The translations under genes were made by a program, and so were the position numbers. This document shows positions 12,401 through 23,524 of a stretch of 64,000 bases of DNA, piece by piece. Where the stretch lies: NCBI GenBank assembly GCA_028532985.1, contig JANCIK010000010.1, positions 2,976,001 to 3,040,000 on the forward strand. Direction: 5' to 3'. Each line of letters opens with the position of its first letter. Position 1 is the stretch's first letter. The stretch is from Stropharia rugosoannulata (Eukaryota > Basidiomycota > Agaricomycetes > Agaricales > Strophariaceae). The notes beneath the pieces are model-generated. The model saw only the letters and a list, made by a program, of their open reading frames with translations, was not told where the DNA came from and did not search any database.

Positions 12401-14691
12401 GACAGGCTCTGGAAATGATCCCATCGTCCCACAGCAGGCGCCAGCAAGTCAGCATGAGATTAGCCACCCGTCTCATGATGCGTGCTAACCAACTACAAGA
12501 GCATAGAAGCCGCGACATAAATGAGGCCATTTCATATGGTAAACAAGCTATACAACACACAACAGGATCACAAAATCACATCCTTCAGCCGCTTCTCCTT
12601 ATCAATCTTTCTTCTGTGCTAACCGTCAAATGGTCTATTGGCTTAGACCGACATGCTCTGGATGAAGCGATATTAATGGCCTTCAAAGCCCTTCTCCTAA
12701 TTCCTTCTGAGAGACCACAGCACGCTATTTGTCTTTATCAGCTTGGGAGGACATTTTCTCAAGCATACGCCACCATAAACGAGAAACCATATCTCGAACA
12801 CGCTATGAATGCCTTTAGGAAATGTCTGAAATCCACTTCTATATCCCCTGCTTTGCGCTACGAAATTGTTACCGAGTGGAGTACCGTTGCGGAATACTAC
12901 AATCACGGCTCGGCAATTGAGGCCTATGATGCTGCAATGGATATTTTGCCACAGATGGTATCTTTCAACCTCGACGTCTATGCCCGCCAAGAGGTATTGT
13001 CGAGCAATTCTGTTACGGGACTTGCTCGTAAAGCAGCTAGATGCGCATTAAAACGTGGATTGTACGGAAAGGCTGTTGAATACCTGGAGGCCGGCCGCGC
13101 GGTCTTCTGGGGTCAGGTCCAGCGGCTTCGATCCCCTTTAGACAAGCTTCATCATCATCACCGAAAGACTGCAGAGAAGTTACACTCACTTTTTGCCGAG
13201 CTAGAAAAGGGTTCATATCGTAACAAAGTGCTTGACCCATTGGAAGTCGGTCAAAACCTTACATTCGATAAGGAATCCTCTAGGTTGTCAAGGTTAAACG
13301 AGGAATTGCTCTCTACCTTGACCGAGATACGCAAACTCGAGAACTTTGGAAGCTTCCTGAAACCTCATACCATTAGTGAAATTCAAGCAGCCGCTAAGGA
13401 CGGCCCCGTCGTCTTCGTCGTCCACAATGAAAATGAAAGCAGCTGCATTATACTGACAGCTGCAGAATTATTTCATGTCTCTATTCCAAAGTTTGACACA
13501 GACACGCTGAGTTCATTTGTCAGTTGTTTGTCGTCGGCTCAATCCGGTTCTTGGGTGAAGCGCTCTTCGCTGAATTTCATGGAGTCACTAGATATAGTGG
13601 AAGAGCAGGATGAACATAACGATCGGCTAGGGGCGAAACGGGTAAGGTCATCGCCGGACGTATCCTCCGATACCGTCTTCCGGGAAATTCTTACTTGTCT
13701 CTGGTTATACATAGTCGAGCCTGTGCTAAAGCGTCTGGGAATAAAGGTACTCAGTATCGCCTATGTCCAAGTTTCTATAAAGGACTAACATTGTGGCTTG
13801 CATAGAAATCTGACAACCGGCCATTAATACGATGGTGTGCCACTGGGCTCTTTTCATTCCTTCCAATACATGCTGCAGGGCGCTATCTCGGAGATACTCC
13901 ATATGACCATGCATCAGACTACATAGTGTCATCTTACACTCCTACAGTGGAGCAACTATTTCCCAAGGAAGGCAAGTCAAATGTGACTAGCAACGTCAAC
14001 ACATTAGTTGTTGCACACAATGGGCTTTTTTCTGTTGGCAAAGAAGTTAACCTCATCAGCAGTATTATTCCCAGCTCCGGTCTCAAAATCCTGGGCACAC
14101 CTAACTCAAATAAACCGGCACGCGTTGAAGATGTTATTGCTGATCTACCGACGACCTCAATTGTGCACTTTGCGTGTCATGGCAATCAAGATGTAAGGTC
14201 GCCTCTGAGCAGTTGCCTTACACTCGGACAAGAAGTTCAAAGGACAGGAAACGGAGTTCAGACGGTCATTCATGAGATTCTTACAATCGAGGAAATAATG
14301 AAACATCCGCTTCTTCATGGGGCGCTGGCTGTGCTATTGGCCTGTGAGTCCGCGATGGGAGATGAGAAGCTTCCAGATGAGGCGCTCAGCATAGGTGGGG
14401 CATTGCTTTTCGCTGGTTTCGACAGCGTTATTGCTACTATGTGGTAAGCATAGAATGTTAACATAGTTTTTAACAAAATTGAAGCCATATACTAGGAAAA
14501 TGGCCGATGCCGATGGACCTACAATTGCTTCCACTCTTTACGACGTATTGTTTCGAGATCTTGACGGCAAGCGTTTGTCTCAACCAGATGTGAGAAAATC
14601 TGCGATCGCTCTTGATACCGCTGTGCAGAAACTAAGGTCAACAGGGGTTGAGTTTCGCCGCTGGGTACCATTTATACACTTAGGGAATTAG
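9431..14691 (+). CDS. TPR-repeat protein with C-terminal CHAT (caspase-like) protease domain
   Basis: Eight exons: 9431-9472, 9533-9901, 9952-10398, 10455-10514, 10611-10985, 11038-13746, 13806-14443 and 14496-14691. They total 1612 codons with every junction in phase (1611 residues). Residues about 500-1000 form repeated helical units built around DLEXAI/LDEAI and RALALXPXXHP-like patterns, i.e. tetratricopeptide repeats. The C-terminus is a CHAT domain, the caspase-fold peptidase: the catalytic His lies in HFACHG (His about 1459) and the Cys in VLLACESAMG (Cys about 1504), followed by the family's typical RRWVPFIHLGN end. Both dyad residues are intact. CHAT proteins cleave specific partners; TPR-CHAT proteins act in bacterial defence and are expanded in agaricomycetes, where roles in self/non-self recognition or regulated cell death are suspected but unproven. 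No NACHT or HET sensor domain is visible. Confidence 0.9.
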
Positions 14692-14802
14692 GCTGATGTT
14701 ATTGAGTTTTTGTGTACGATTCCTGTCTCATAGTAGAATCTGTAATGTAACGCTTTAGGCCAAATAAAAGGATATAATCTTCTAGATCATGGGGTTGACA
14801 TT

Positions 14803-15534
14803 TCATGGCTCTTCTTCTACAGACTCTAAATATTGTTCACAGAAAACATCCTCTGCTATAATCTCCCGGGCTTTGATTTCTTTTGCCAATTCCTCGTTGT
14901 ATGACATTTCCTCCTTGAAATTATGCTCTCTGGGTGGAATATAGAATGAAAGGTCTCTTTCCGTCAGGTTAGAAACCAGTGTCACATTTTCCACATTTTC
15001 CACGTGGGTAATGTCGGCTGGAACGCCTAGCACAGAGTACTCAGCAAGGGGGTCCACGCTATTTTCCAGTATGCACGTATCCCGAAAAGAACCATCTATT
15101 CCTGACAAACCGTCATTGAGAGTGGGCAAGTCATGCCAGCCATATCGTCTTTGTACAAAAAACGTGGTATCTTGTGGTGAGTAACATGGTTCTACTTCCT
15201 GGCTGATTTGAGGCTCATTCTTGACATTTTTTCTAGTACGTTTAGCGGGTGACTTCACACTTCTTGGACTAGATGGAAGAAAGGTCTTTACGTGTTATGG
15301 TACTCGCTGGATGTTCACACTTACGATCGGGTAATATAATTGTGTTGTTCCACACAGCCATCGAGGTGCTTGATACGCTGTATGAGAGATTTGACCATGA
15401 GATATGATGCATGTTAAAGGATGGCATGTTTTTCTTACCCGACGAGGCCCAGGCTGTTCTCTCTTGCAGACATTGCAGGCCCTGGGAGTGAAGGGCTTAG
15501 TTGTGTTGCGCTTCGGTGTCGTGGACATTGTCAT
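14803..15534 (-). CDS. Small orphan protein with an N-terminal Cys/His cluster
   Basis: Three exons: 15534-15439, 15368-15325 and 15268-14803, in phase, about 201 residues. The first exon ends after a CXXC (ACNVCKREQPGPRR). Joining exon 2 brings HLDGC immediately downstream, giving a C-X2-C...H-X3-C cluster that could bind zinc. A basic serine/lysine stretch follows (PRSVKSPAKRTRKNVKN), then an acidic, mostly hydrophilic C-terminus ending in EEEP. There is no signal peptide or membrane segment. I recognise no family; a DNA- or chromatin-binding role is only a guess from the cluster plus basic tail. It converges on the TPR-CHAT gene with 111 bp between the stops. Confidence 0.65.
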
Positions 15535-15603
15535 TAAAGTCGATGAGCCAGGGTGTGGGAAGTGGCTTTAGATTATCGAAGGTTTTATATTCGAAATTTC
15601 CAG

Positions 15604-15901
15604 GAGATGCCACTCAAATGCCACTCGTTGGCCACGAAGTTCAACAGAGGAATCCGAACGGCCCTACAACGGCCGTCATTAGGGTGTACATTAGAAATGG
15701 AAGAATGGCCACTGTGTCCTCAAGACATAGAGTGGCCAAGTTGGCCGTCATATGAAGAATCAAGAAGGACGATCAATCATATGGTTTGTGTGCAGTCTCA
15801 TGCTAAGCGTAACACTACGTATGTACTACTTTTTTGGGGGGGCAAACTAATAGTGCTTGGCGTTGTTTGGCTCTGGAGGTGCCACTCAAGTGCCACTCGT
15901 T
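15604..15901. repeat. Pair of 26-bp direct repeats in an intergenic stretch
   Basis: The 26-bp word starting GAGATGCCACTCAAATGCC at 15604-15629 recurs at 15876-15901 with two substitutions. Each word itself contains two copies of TGCCACTC. Several further TGGCC/GGCCAC words lie between. No transposase frame is visible. This looks like a remnant of a non-autonomous element or a local duplication. Confidence 0.5.
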
Positions 15902-16085
15902 CCCAATAATACGGTGGGACTTATGTAAAACAAGTAAACCTCAACTTCAAAAATTATATTATAGACAGTAGTATGTGGCTAGTGAGTGCTATACAATAAA
16001 GTGTGGATAGTGTAGGGACCTTATTGTCTAATTCTACAGGGGGATAAAATAAATAAGCGACCCACTATGAAGGCGCCTGTGAAGG

Positions 16086-18253
16086 CTAGTTAGAACTTTT
16101 AATAAGGTTAGATGCGCGCTCCGCAAGCATGTATGCCAGACCCTGAGGATGACAGCTAGGAATGAACGGTAGCACAGATAAGTCGACGACACGAAGACCG
16201 TCTGCTCCCTTCACAGTGAGATCGGGGTTCAGAACTCCACCAGCAGTGCTGCCTCCTTTGGTTGTCATTTGAGCAGTAGAAGTCGGGTGGAACACAGTTG
16301 TAGTGTGCTGACGGGCGTGAGCCTCCAGCTGTGCATCTGTTGTGCCATTGAGCGATCCAAATGGTCCGCTGATGTAGTTTTTCCAGGCCGGTGCGCCAGC
16401 AAATCGTTTGATAGCCTTGACGCTCTCTACCATGGTGTGGATATCAAACGGCGTGTCCAGCATGTTGGGGTTGATAATGGGAGCAACGAAAGGATTGGTA
16501 GATTGTATCTTAATGGTGCCGCGAGAGGTGGGCGTGAGAAGTGCGGTAAGGATGGTGAAGTAGTTGCCTGTTGATGGCACGGTGATGACGGGGTCCAGCC
16601 AGAAGTTCTTTATGTGTTGTTAGATGATACCAGCAAAATCCAGGTCAATTGAACTTACAGCAAAGATCATCTCAAAATGAGGTGACGTTGGACCCGCAGA
16701 AGGATCGCTGAATCCGCTGAGAAGTGTGGAGTTCAGTCGGGCGAAGCCGAGCTGGTTGATAACGTTGTTGGAAATAAAGCCTGTCTTGTTCGTTGCCCAT
16801 TGTCCGATGGCTGCGCTAACTGCGGAAGCATTTCGGAGCGTATCGTCCAAGCTGCCGCTTCCTTGAACATTGAAGATGTTCGGCAGAAGGGGATGGTCCT
16901 GGAGGTTGCGCCCAACCTGGGGACTGTTGATTAGGGTAGGGATGTTAAGCGGAGCAAGATCGGCGGCGGCGCCAATTCCTGATAGCTGGAGAATCTGTGG
17001 GGTGCCGACGCTGCCGGCAGATAAAATAACTTCTTTCCGAGCTCGGACCTGGAACACCGGAGTTGCTAATAAATGTCTATCAGTCTCCAGGAAACGTGAT
17101 ACAGTCATGTCTACCTACCTTTGTGCGTACGGGCATCTGCGAATTGGACTTGACGGAATGACTTGAGACCATTCGTTGATCCAGTTTGAACGAGCTTGGT
17201 GACCATCGCATTGATCATAACCGATAAGTTAGGACGCCCATTGGCAGCAGCAAGGTAACTTGTGGAGGAGCTGGTTCGCATCCCGCCCTGCATGGTAGAA
17301 AGCGCATAACCAATACCGAGATAGTTATTATTGAGACCACTGGTATCGGGGGAAAAGGGGAATTCAGCCAACTGCTTCGTGGTGGCCATGACGAGAGAAT
17401 CCGTTGTTTGATTCAGAGTGGGGAGACTGATAGGGAGCGTTCCGTTGTAGGAGTGAAGGGATGGGATCAGTTCGTTTGGATTAGTAGGCAACAGCGTTTT
17501 CTCGTGCTGTATTAAAAAGTTAGAACATATTATAGATGGAAAACAGAAACACATACTCTCGGAATATATTGCTTCATGTTTCTCCATGTCCATCCTGAAT
17601 CTCCGGTCACGCTTGCTATCCTGTTCCAGTCGTCGTTGGTACCATACTGGTGAATTAAGTAGTCTAGCAACAGGTATTAAGTCTATGATCACGGTGAAAG
17701 GGCAGTCTAATAGATCTTACTTGCGCTACTGCTTCCTCCTAGAAGGCGCCCACGTGGGTAGGGGTACACTCTGTTATCCAGTCCTGGTTGGGCAGCTGTG
17801 GTATAATTCCAATCGTATGGAGTATCTTCAAATATATATGTCAGTATAGTTAATACTCTAGTAACATAAATCTGGAACTGACTCGGTGTCACTGAAGGGC
17901 CAAGGAAAGGCGCCATAACGGGAATGGCGCCAGCATCACTAATTGGTGTAAGTATGAATATACGACGAAATGTAGTAAGCCTTTCTAACCTTATACCAGC
18001 CTCAAGGACGAGCACACTGACGGTTGGATCCTGGGTAAGTCGATTTGCAACCACAAGACCTGAGTTGCCGGCTGTCGAGGTCTTAACATCATGCAATCGC
18101 GGTCGTCTAGTAGATCGGACACGCACCTCCAACGATGATATAGTCGTATGTGCCGTTATTGATTTGCGACGGCTCCGTCAGGGTGACTGCGAACCCTGAT
18201 CGATAGAAAAGAGCTAAAGACACAAAACCGCTGAGAAGAGACGCCGACTTCAT
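16086..18253 (-). CDS. Secreted GMC oxidoreductase (aryl-alcohol-oxidase-like)
   Basis: FAD-dependent oxidase of the GMC family, which in wood- and litter-decaying fungi oxidises aryl or other alcohols and supplies extracellular H2O2. The start at 18253 gives a signal peptide (MKSASLLSGFVSLALFYRSGFA). Exon 1 (18253-18127) joins exon 2 (18071-17990) to build the dinucleotide-binding motif IIVGAGNSGL. Next come LEAG, YDWNYTTAAQPGL and the GMC signature PRGRLLGGSSS, then EVILSAGSVGTPQILQLSGIG with NLQDHP. The C-terminus carries the two active-site histidine regions, FHPTSTAQM and LPFIPSCHPQG. Several further 50-60 nt introns lie in between (breaks near 17.70, 17.52, 17.1 and 16.6 kb). The first His motif departs from the common HPVGTAAM form. 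Substrate cannot be assigned. Confidence 0.88.
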
Positions 18254-20796
18254 TTCGGAAAGAGAAAAAGAGTGGGCGGACTGCGATAATGGATAGCATG
18301 GACCGACGAGCGATTCTTTAATATGTTTTTTGCTTGGGTACCTTGAAAATCCACTTCTGTTTCAACACACTAAATTTAGGCTGCAGTGATGTCCGTATAC
18401 ACCATTTATGGCCTTTGATGTAACCTGATCTGAAAATCTCCACGTTCCCGTTTTGGAGAAAAAAGATCTGATATGCCCATTAAAAGCGGAAGGAATGATT
18501 CCACGCTGGATAGATGTGGTACATATGCTGTGTGTGTGCCGCAGCTGCACTTCAGGCAGACGATGTGATAGTCACCCACGTCTCAACCACGTCTTACGGA
18601 ATGGAAAATAGCCCGCCGACTTCAAGGTTGATGATGCGAAGTCTCCGGCTCCGCCTGCAAGTTGATTTCCGGAATAAACCATATCAACGATATAGTAGAA
18701 TCTAGTGCAATTTGGCAGTGGAACTTGAGGACCTGGGTAAAACATACATACTTGTCTCGTCTGCGCCATAGCCTCATGTTCAGATGCGTAAGTCTTGAGA
18801 GCCTCCTAAACATCCTCAGACTGGTGAATAAACTTGCAGTCCGTCCTACTTAAGATATTGCTTTTTTGCCGGCGCACTCAGATTAGCGCCTGTGGAAAAC
18901 ATAAATAAGTGGAAGAGCAATGAGCAGCTCCGATCTGCGACCCTCACTCTAGACGTGATCCGAAAAGTTTATCAATTCAACAACGTAACATAGGTACATT
19001 GTATTCAGGATGGCGGTTGCCTCGGTTAGCCATGCTTGGCTAAAATTAGCAAACTGAAGACGGTGATCTTTGAAACAGATTGCACGTCAGTGGAGGCACG
19101 TAGTAAGTAATTTTATTTCTACGTGATATTTCGGACAGTGAGTATGACGTTCTCACAATTCAAGCCCTTTGAGGGGCCAGAACGCAGATACTTATTGAGT
19201 AACACAATGAAATGCACTCGTCCTATGCCGGAAAAATAGTTAGTAAGAAGGGAAAGCTTATTCATATCTATAACAGTGTTATATCCATGTGGAGTCGGGA
19301 CTAGTAGATGGCTCATCACTGAATGGATCTCGTTGCAATGTTATCGTGTATATGGTGTACTGAGATTTTGTACTGAGATACAGCGGTATAATGGACGATG
19401 ACATGGTCGTACGCTACTAAGGCACACCCACAGTGATTCTAGAACCATCCACCGCCCTATGCGTCCAGAGCTAGAAAGAACTTGTTTCATTCAACATTGT
19501 AGGACGACCTGATGATTTTAAACTATCTCGGTATGCCTGTAGTACTCAAAACTAAAGATAAGTTAAACGACCACTTACGTTGTCCATTAAGTACTCCCCA
19601 TGCGTATACCTCATAGTTATCGTTCGAAATAGCTTGTAGAGTGATTGAGAATAATTAACCATGATTCAGAGACTCTGCATATTTCTATAAGGGATAAAAT
19701 TGCACTGGCTGTGATTTAGCTGTGATAAAAGTACGGACCACGGTAGGTTCAGCGCCTTGAAGCCCTCCTGAAAACAACTACATAAGAGTTACTCAAGTGT
19801 CTTGGAGATGAAACTGTGACAGCAATGCACAATGTCATCATCTGTGTTGGTAGTTCTGACTAAGGTTGGTCATGCGTGGGGATATATCATACTTGAGTAC
19901 TTGAGTCCCAGTGTTTGATAGCGGTCGTCGACGCAGACCGATGGTTTACAGGCCGACACCGAGAGCTATATCTTGAGCCCGAATCATGTGAGGGCGCAAC
20001 AGGCTGTTGGTGCCTTCAAACAGCCCGGGGTACTACAATCTAATAATATTGATCCATTTAATTCCCATGATGGGGTATAGCCTAACACAACCGGCTTAGG
20101 CGGTGCTTTTGTACCCTTCAGAACAATGCGTTCTCCGTGCATAACTTAGAGCCGGAAGGTGCGAGAGTGAGCCTTAAGACGGACTGTCCCAATTTGCGCC
20201 AGGTTATTTATGGGTTATAAGTTTTAGCGCGTAGCCTTCCGTTTGACGTCAGTACCTAATGCAATTCTCTACACATGGTGTATATAGGGCACACCGTTTC
20301 ATTCCCTGTCAATCTTTTTTATTTCTACATTCAACCCATCATAAACGAATTAAGTATGAGCATGGACCCAAGTACAGATGATGGTAGCTCTTGGACGCTT
20401 TTTCAAGTTTTTAAAATTATTCCTTCGCTCACGCTGTCTGAACCAGAGGGATACAGATGAACACAGTACATTGAAGTGAGCTAGCAACGAGGCAAAGACG
20501 AACAGGTATCATCTCTAAAAGGATCCGTTGTCGCATTTGCATGCTGTTACTTTGACGTGGTATGTAGGTACGACTGATAAATATTTACCTTGCTATTTAT
20601 AGTAAAACTTTCCTTGAGCGGGAATTGTTGATATCAGCCGCGCTGGCATTGACTGTTGTTGATGATAACTGCGTCGTTGCTGGTTTATTGTTACCTTTAG
20701 TTGCCAATGGGCCAGTATTATGCCTCTTTGAAGCCTCGAAATGCCGGTACTTGTGATGGGAATAATGTAATGATAGAACAGTACTATTCTACTACA
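18254..20796. other. Gene-poor AT-rich stretch
   Basis: About 2.5 kb between the GMC oxidase start and the fold-back element. Only short, unsupported frames occur. A minus-strand frame around 18.57-18.85 kb reads somewhat like protein but is broken by a stop upstream and matches no family I know; it may be a gene relic. No RNA gene was recognised. Confidence 0.45.
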
Positions 20797-21610
20797 CACC
20801 CCAGGAACCTGATGTTTTCAGGTCACCTCAAATTGTCGGAGAAACTTGGGTATTTATTCAAATTATCAAGTGTACCGAAATCTTGGACAAAATTAGTAAT
20901 TTTGAAATGTATGAAATGACGACCTAAATAAGAAACTTAGTTAGAGTTTTGTGTTTAGCTGAAATTATGCATGAATGTTTAGTTCTTTAGTTAGAGAAAA
21001 CTAGAACAATAACATGGACTTAAGTATAGGTTTGAGCAGCACAAAAGACATTGATTTAATGCAGACTGAAAACCTAATCCAAACTTAAGTATTGTGTCAA
21101 CAACTTAGCGCATCAATAATTGTGAATAAATCTATTGTTTTCAACAGTTCTAATATTGTGGCTAACACTAGGAATTTTTATCATACTGAAACTATGTGTA
21201 CAATAGATTAATATAGTTTCAGGCCGACAAAAGACCTAAGTGTCAAGCAAGAATTCTGCGTGTTGAAAACAATAAGTTCAGTAACAATTGTAGTCATGTG
21301 AAATTATTGACATATTACATAAGTTTGGATTAGGTTTTCAGTCTGCATTAAATTAACGTCTTTTGTACCGCTCAAACCTATACTTAAGTCTATGTTATTG
21401 TTCTAGTTTTCTCTAACTAAAGAACTAAACATTCATGCATAATTTCAGCTAAACACAAAACTCTAACTAAGTTTCTTATTTAGGTCGTCATTTCATAAAT
21501 TTCAAAATTACTAATTTTGTCCAAGATTTCGGTACACTTAATAATTTGAATAAATACCCAAGTTTCTCCGACAATTTGAGGTGACCTGAAAACATCAGGT
21601 TCCTGGGGTG
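20797..21610. mobile_element. 814-bp fold-back (non-autonomous DNA transposon) with 3-bp target duplication
   Basis: The left end CACCCCAGGAACCTGATG at 20797 is matched in reverse complement by the right end finishing CAGGTTCCTGGGGTG at 21610. The inverted similarity is not limited to the tips. It continues with few mismatches for about 290 bp per arm and, more weakly, almost to the centre, for example the inner pair ATTGTTTTCAAC near 21135 and its complement near 21260. Both sides are flanked by ACA (20794-20796 and 21611-21613), a plausible 3-bp target-site duplication. It has no transposase frame. CAC termini with 3-bp duplications recall CACTA-like elements, but that assignment is inference. 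Confidence 0.85.
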
Positions 21611-21777
21611 ACACCGTTACCTTGCTTATACATGGATGATTCAGATCTTTGACAGCCCTCCATATCTATATATTTAAACATTACATATTATACAACTACA
21701 CCGTATATACAAGGGCTCCAGTAGTACATAGAGAGCCGGTATAAAATCCACGCAATACATGGTCTAGGAAGAAACGT

Positions 21778-22597
21778 CTACCAGTGAAGGCGATGGGTCG
21801 GACATTGGTACCCAGAAGGATTCTTGAACAGGTAGAGCTGATGGTAATCCTCGGCATTCCACCATGGTCCAGCTGACAAAATCTCAGTGACAATCTTCTT
21901 CCCCTTGGGCGTGAAGTGTTTCGCCTGAACCTCTTCAGTCACGCGCTGCGCCGTGGCAGCTTGTTCGTCAGAGTGCGTGAAGATGGCGGAACGATATTCT
22001 GAGGAAGAAAGGAGGTAAGCATCCTGCATGCAGACCCAGAAACCCATCATCGCCAAAGGCAAGACGTGTGGCCACTGGCGGAGTTTATGTAATTAGCGAA
22101 ATCAACTTACGAGATCCGGTGTCTGCACCCTGGCGATTCACAGTCGTTGGATCGTGCGTGCGGTAGAAGAACTCTGTGGAATCTGTCAGACATCAGACAA
22201 CTCTAGAGTGAAGTAACACATACCGACGAGCTGGGCATATGACACAACGCTTGGATCGAATTCGATCTTCACAGCTTCAGCATGGTCTGTAGCACCACCA
22301 CAGACAAGCTTGTACGTAGGGTTCGTCACAAGGGGGTTGCCTCCAGTGTATCCAACAGCGCTTGATATAATTCCCTTCTTTTCTGAAGGCGGGAAGTGCT
22401 TCAAGAAGATGTGCTCGACGCCCCAGAAGCATCCAGCAGCAAAGGTAGCGATCTCAGGCTTGGCAGCAGCTGCAGATGAATGATCAGTGCGTTACAATGA
22501 ATATGAAGAAAATTAACTCACCGGTAGACATTTCAGCTCGGAAGTGGGCGGGGTTGACGACCGGTGTAGTGAAGAGACCTTTTATACGACCCAGCAT
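21778..22597 (-). CDS. msrA: Peptide-methionine (S)-S-oxide reductase MsrA
   Basis: Repairs oxidised proteins by reducing methionine-S-sulfoxide. Four exons on the minus strand; exon 1 is 22597-22522, exon 2 starts at 22469 and the stop is at 21778-21780. The catalytic motif [10 protein letters not shown] lies near residue 37, followed by [37 protein letters not shown] and QYRSAIF, all typical. Spliced length is about 215 residues. The N-terminal 22 residues before a second methionine (RAEMST) are basic and hydroxylated, so a mitochondrial form from the first ATG and a cytosolic form from the second are possible. The gene stands alone next to transposon debris but looks intact. Confidence 0.93.
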
Positions 22598-23086
22598 CGT
22601 TCAAATACGAGGGAGATGAGAATGATCGCGCAATTATTAATACGTTTGCAAGGCGTTGCGATTATGAATCAGAGCACGTGATCTCGGCATCGGCACAATG
22701 CCGAACCTTGCCGTGCCCGCAACTCGGGGTAAGTGAGCTACTCAAGTACTCATACGTCGGTCTGACAGTGAATCTACTAAGGTTAGAGATCAGCCTAAGC
22801 TTCTAATAAGGGTACCGAAGCCCTGTCAAAAATATGTTATACAGTGGATAAATATGTCTGTTGAAGCTTGATCGAAGCACAACCTTGAAGACAAAGGTTG
22901 GGCAAAGTACGATTTTAGAGTCAGTTTAAAAGCATGTGTCCTTTGACTCGACACCGCGTCAAAATAAATTGTATGAGCCCTGGACCGCTATTTTTAAACA
23001 GACAAGATACATAACCTCCGTTCCAACCCTGCCAAGACTCGGAGAAGCATCTGGGCGCCTAAATGAGTGCCTCAACTCTGTTGAGT
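22598..23086. other. Intergenic stretch between MsrA and the recombinase relic
   Basis: About 490 bp including the MsrA upstream region. No gene or RNA was recognised. Confidence 0.4.
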
Positions 23087-23416
23087 TTATATTTGCTCGT
23101 GGAATTTTGGCTGGCCATTTGCTGTATGTCTGTTGCAAACGTGGAGGAGAGATGAAAGGTGGAGCAATCGGTCTGACGGAACGTCGAGGTAGAGCTTGTA
23201 GGCATCACTGCGCCAGCGACCCAGAAGCTGAATTTCGTAGTCAGAGTACCCTACAGTAGCTGCGGATGAAGCCGCCCCACGGCGAAAGCTATGCCCTGAG
23301 TACTTGGATGCATCGAGGCCAATCATGGCAATGCGAGATTTCAAGATGGAGATGAAGTCACGGCGAAGTGCAGCGCCCGCAGTTTCCTTCTTCTCTTTTT
23401 TTTTGTCAAAAAACAC
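23087..23416 (-). pseudogene. C-terminal fragment of a tyrosine recombinase (transposon relic)
   Basis: About 110 codons of the catalytic half of a tyrosine recombinase. The H-X2-R box is in SGHSFRRGAASSAA, then IQLLGRWRSDAYKLYL supplies the conserved GRW and the nucleophilic tyrosine. Spacing and wording match recombinases of Crypton- or DIRS-type fungal elements. The frame opens without an ATG after a poly-lysine run, and nothing upstream supplies the first catalytic arginine or the N-terminal domain, so this is a truncated copy. It sits in a repeat-rich stretch with other decayed sequence. Confidence 0.75.
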
Positions 23417-23524
23417 CGCTATCCGGCCTGAATTTTGGGGTTGAATTTAACGGATGAAACGTGCGTCTGGCTTCAATGCGTTGGAAGTGAGCTTGGCGTC
23501 GCTAGAGTTCAGCAGCGGGTTACA

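Noticed and set aside
18572..18853. Minus-strand gene fragment
   Set aside because: The reading is interrupted by a stop and no family motif could be named; too weak for a separate entry.
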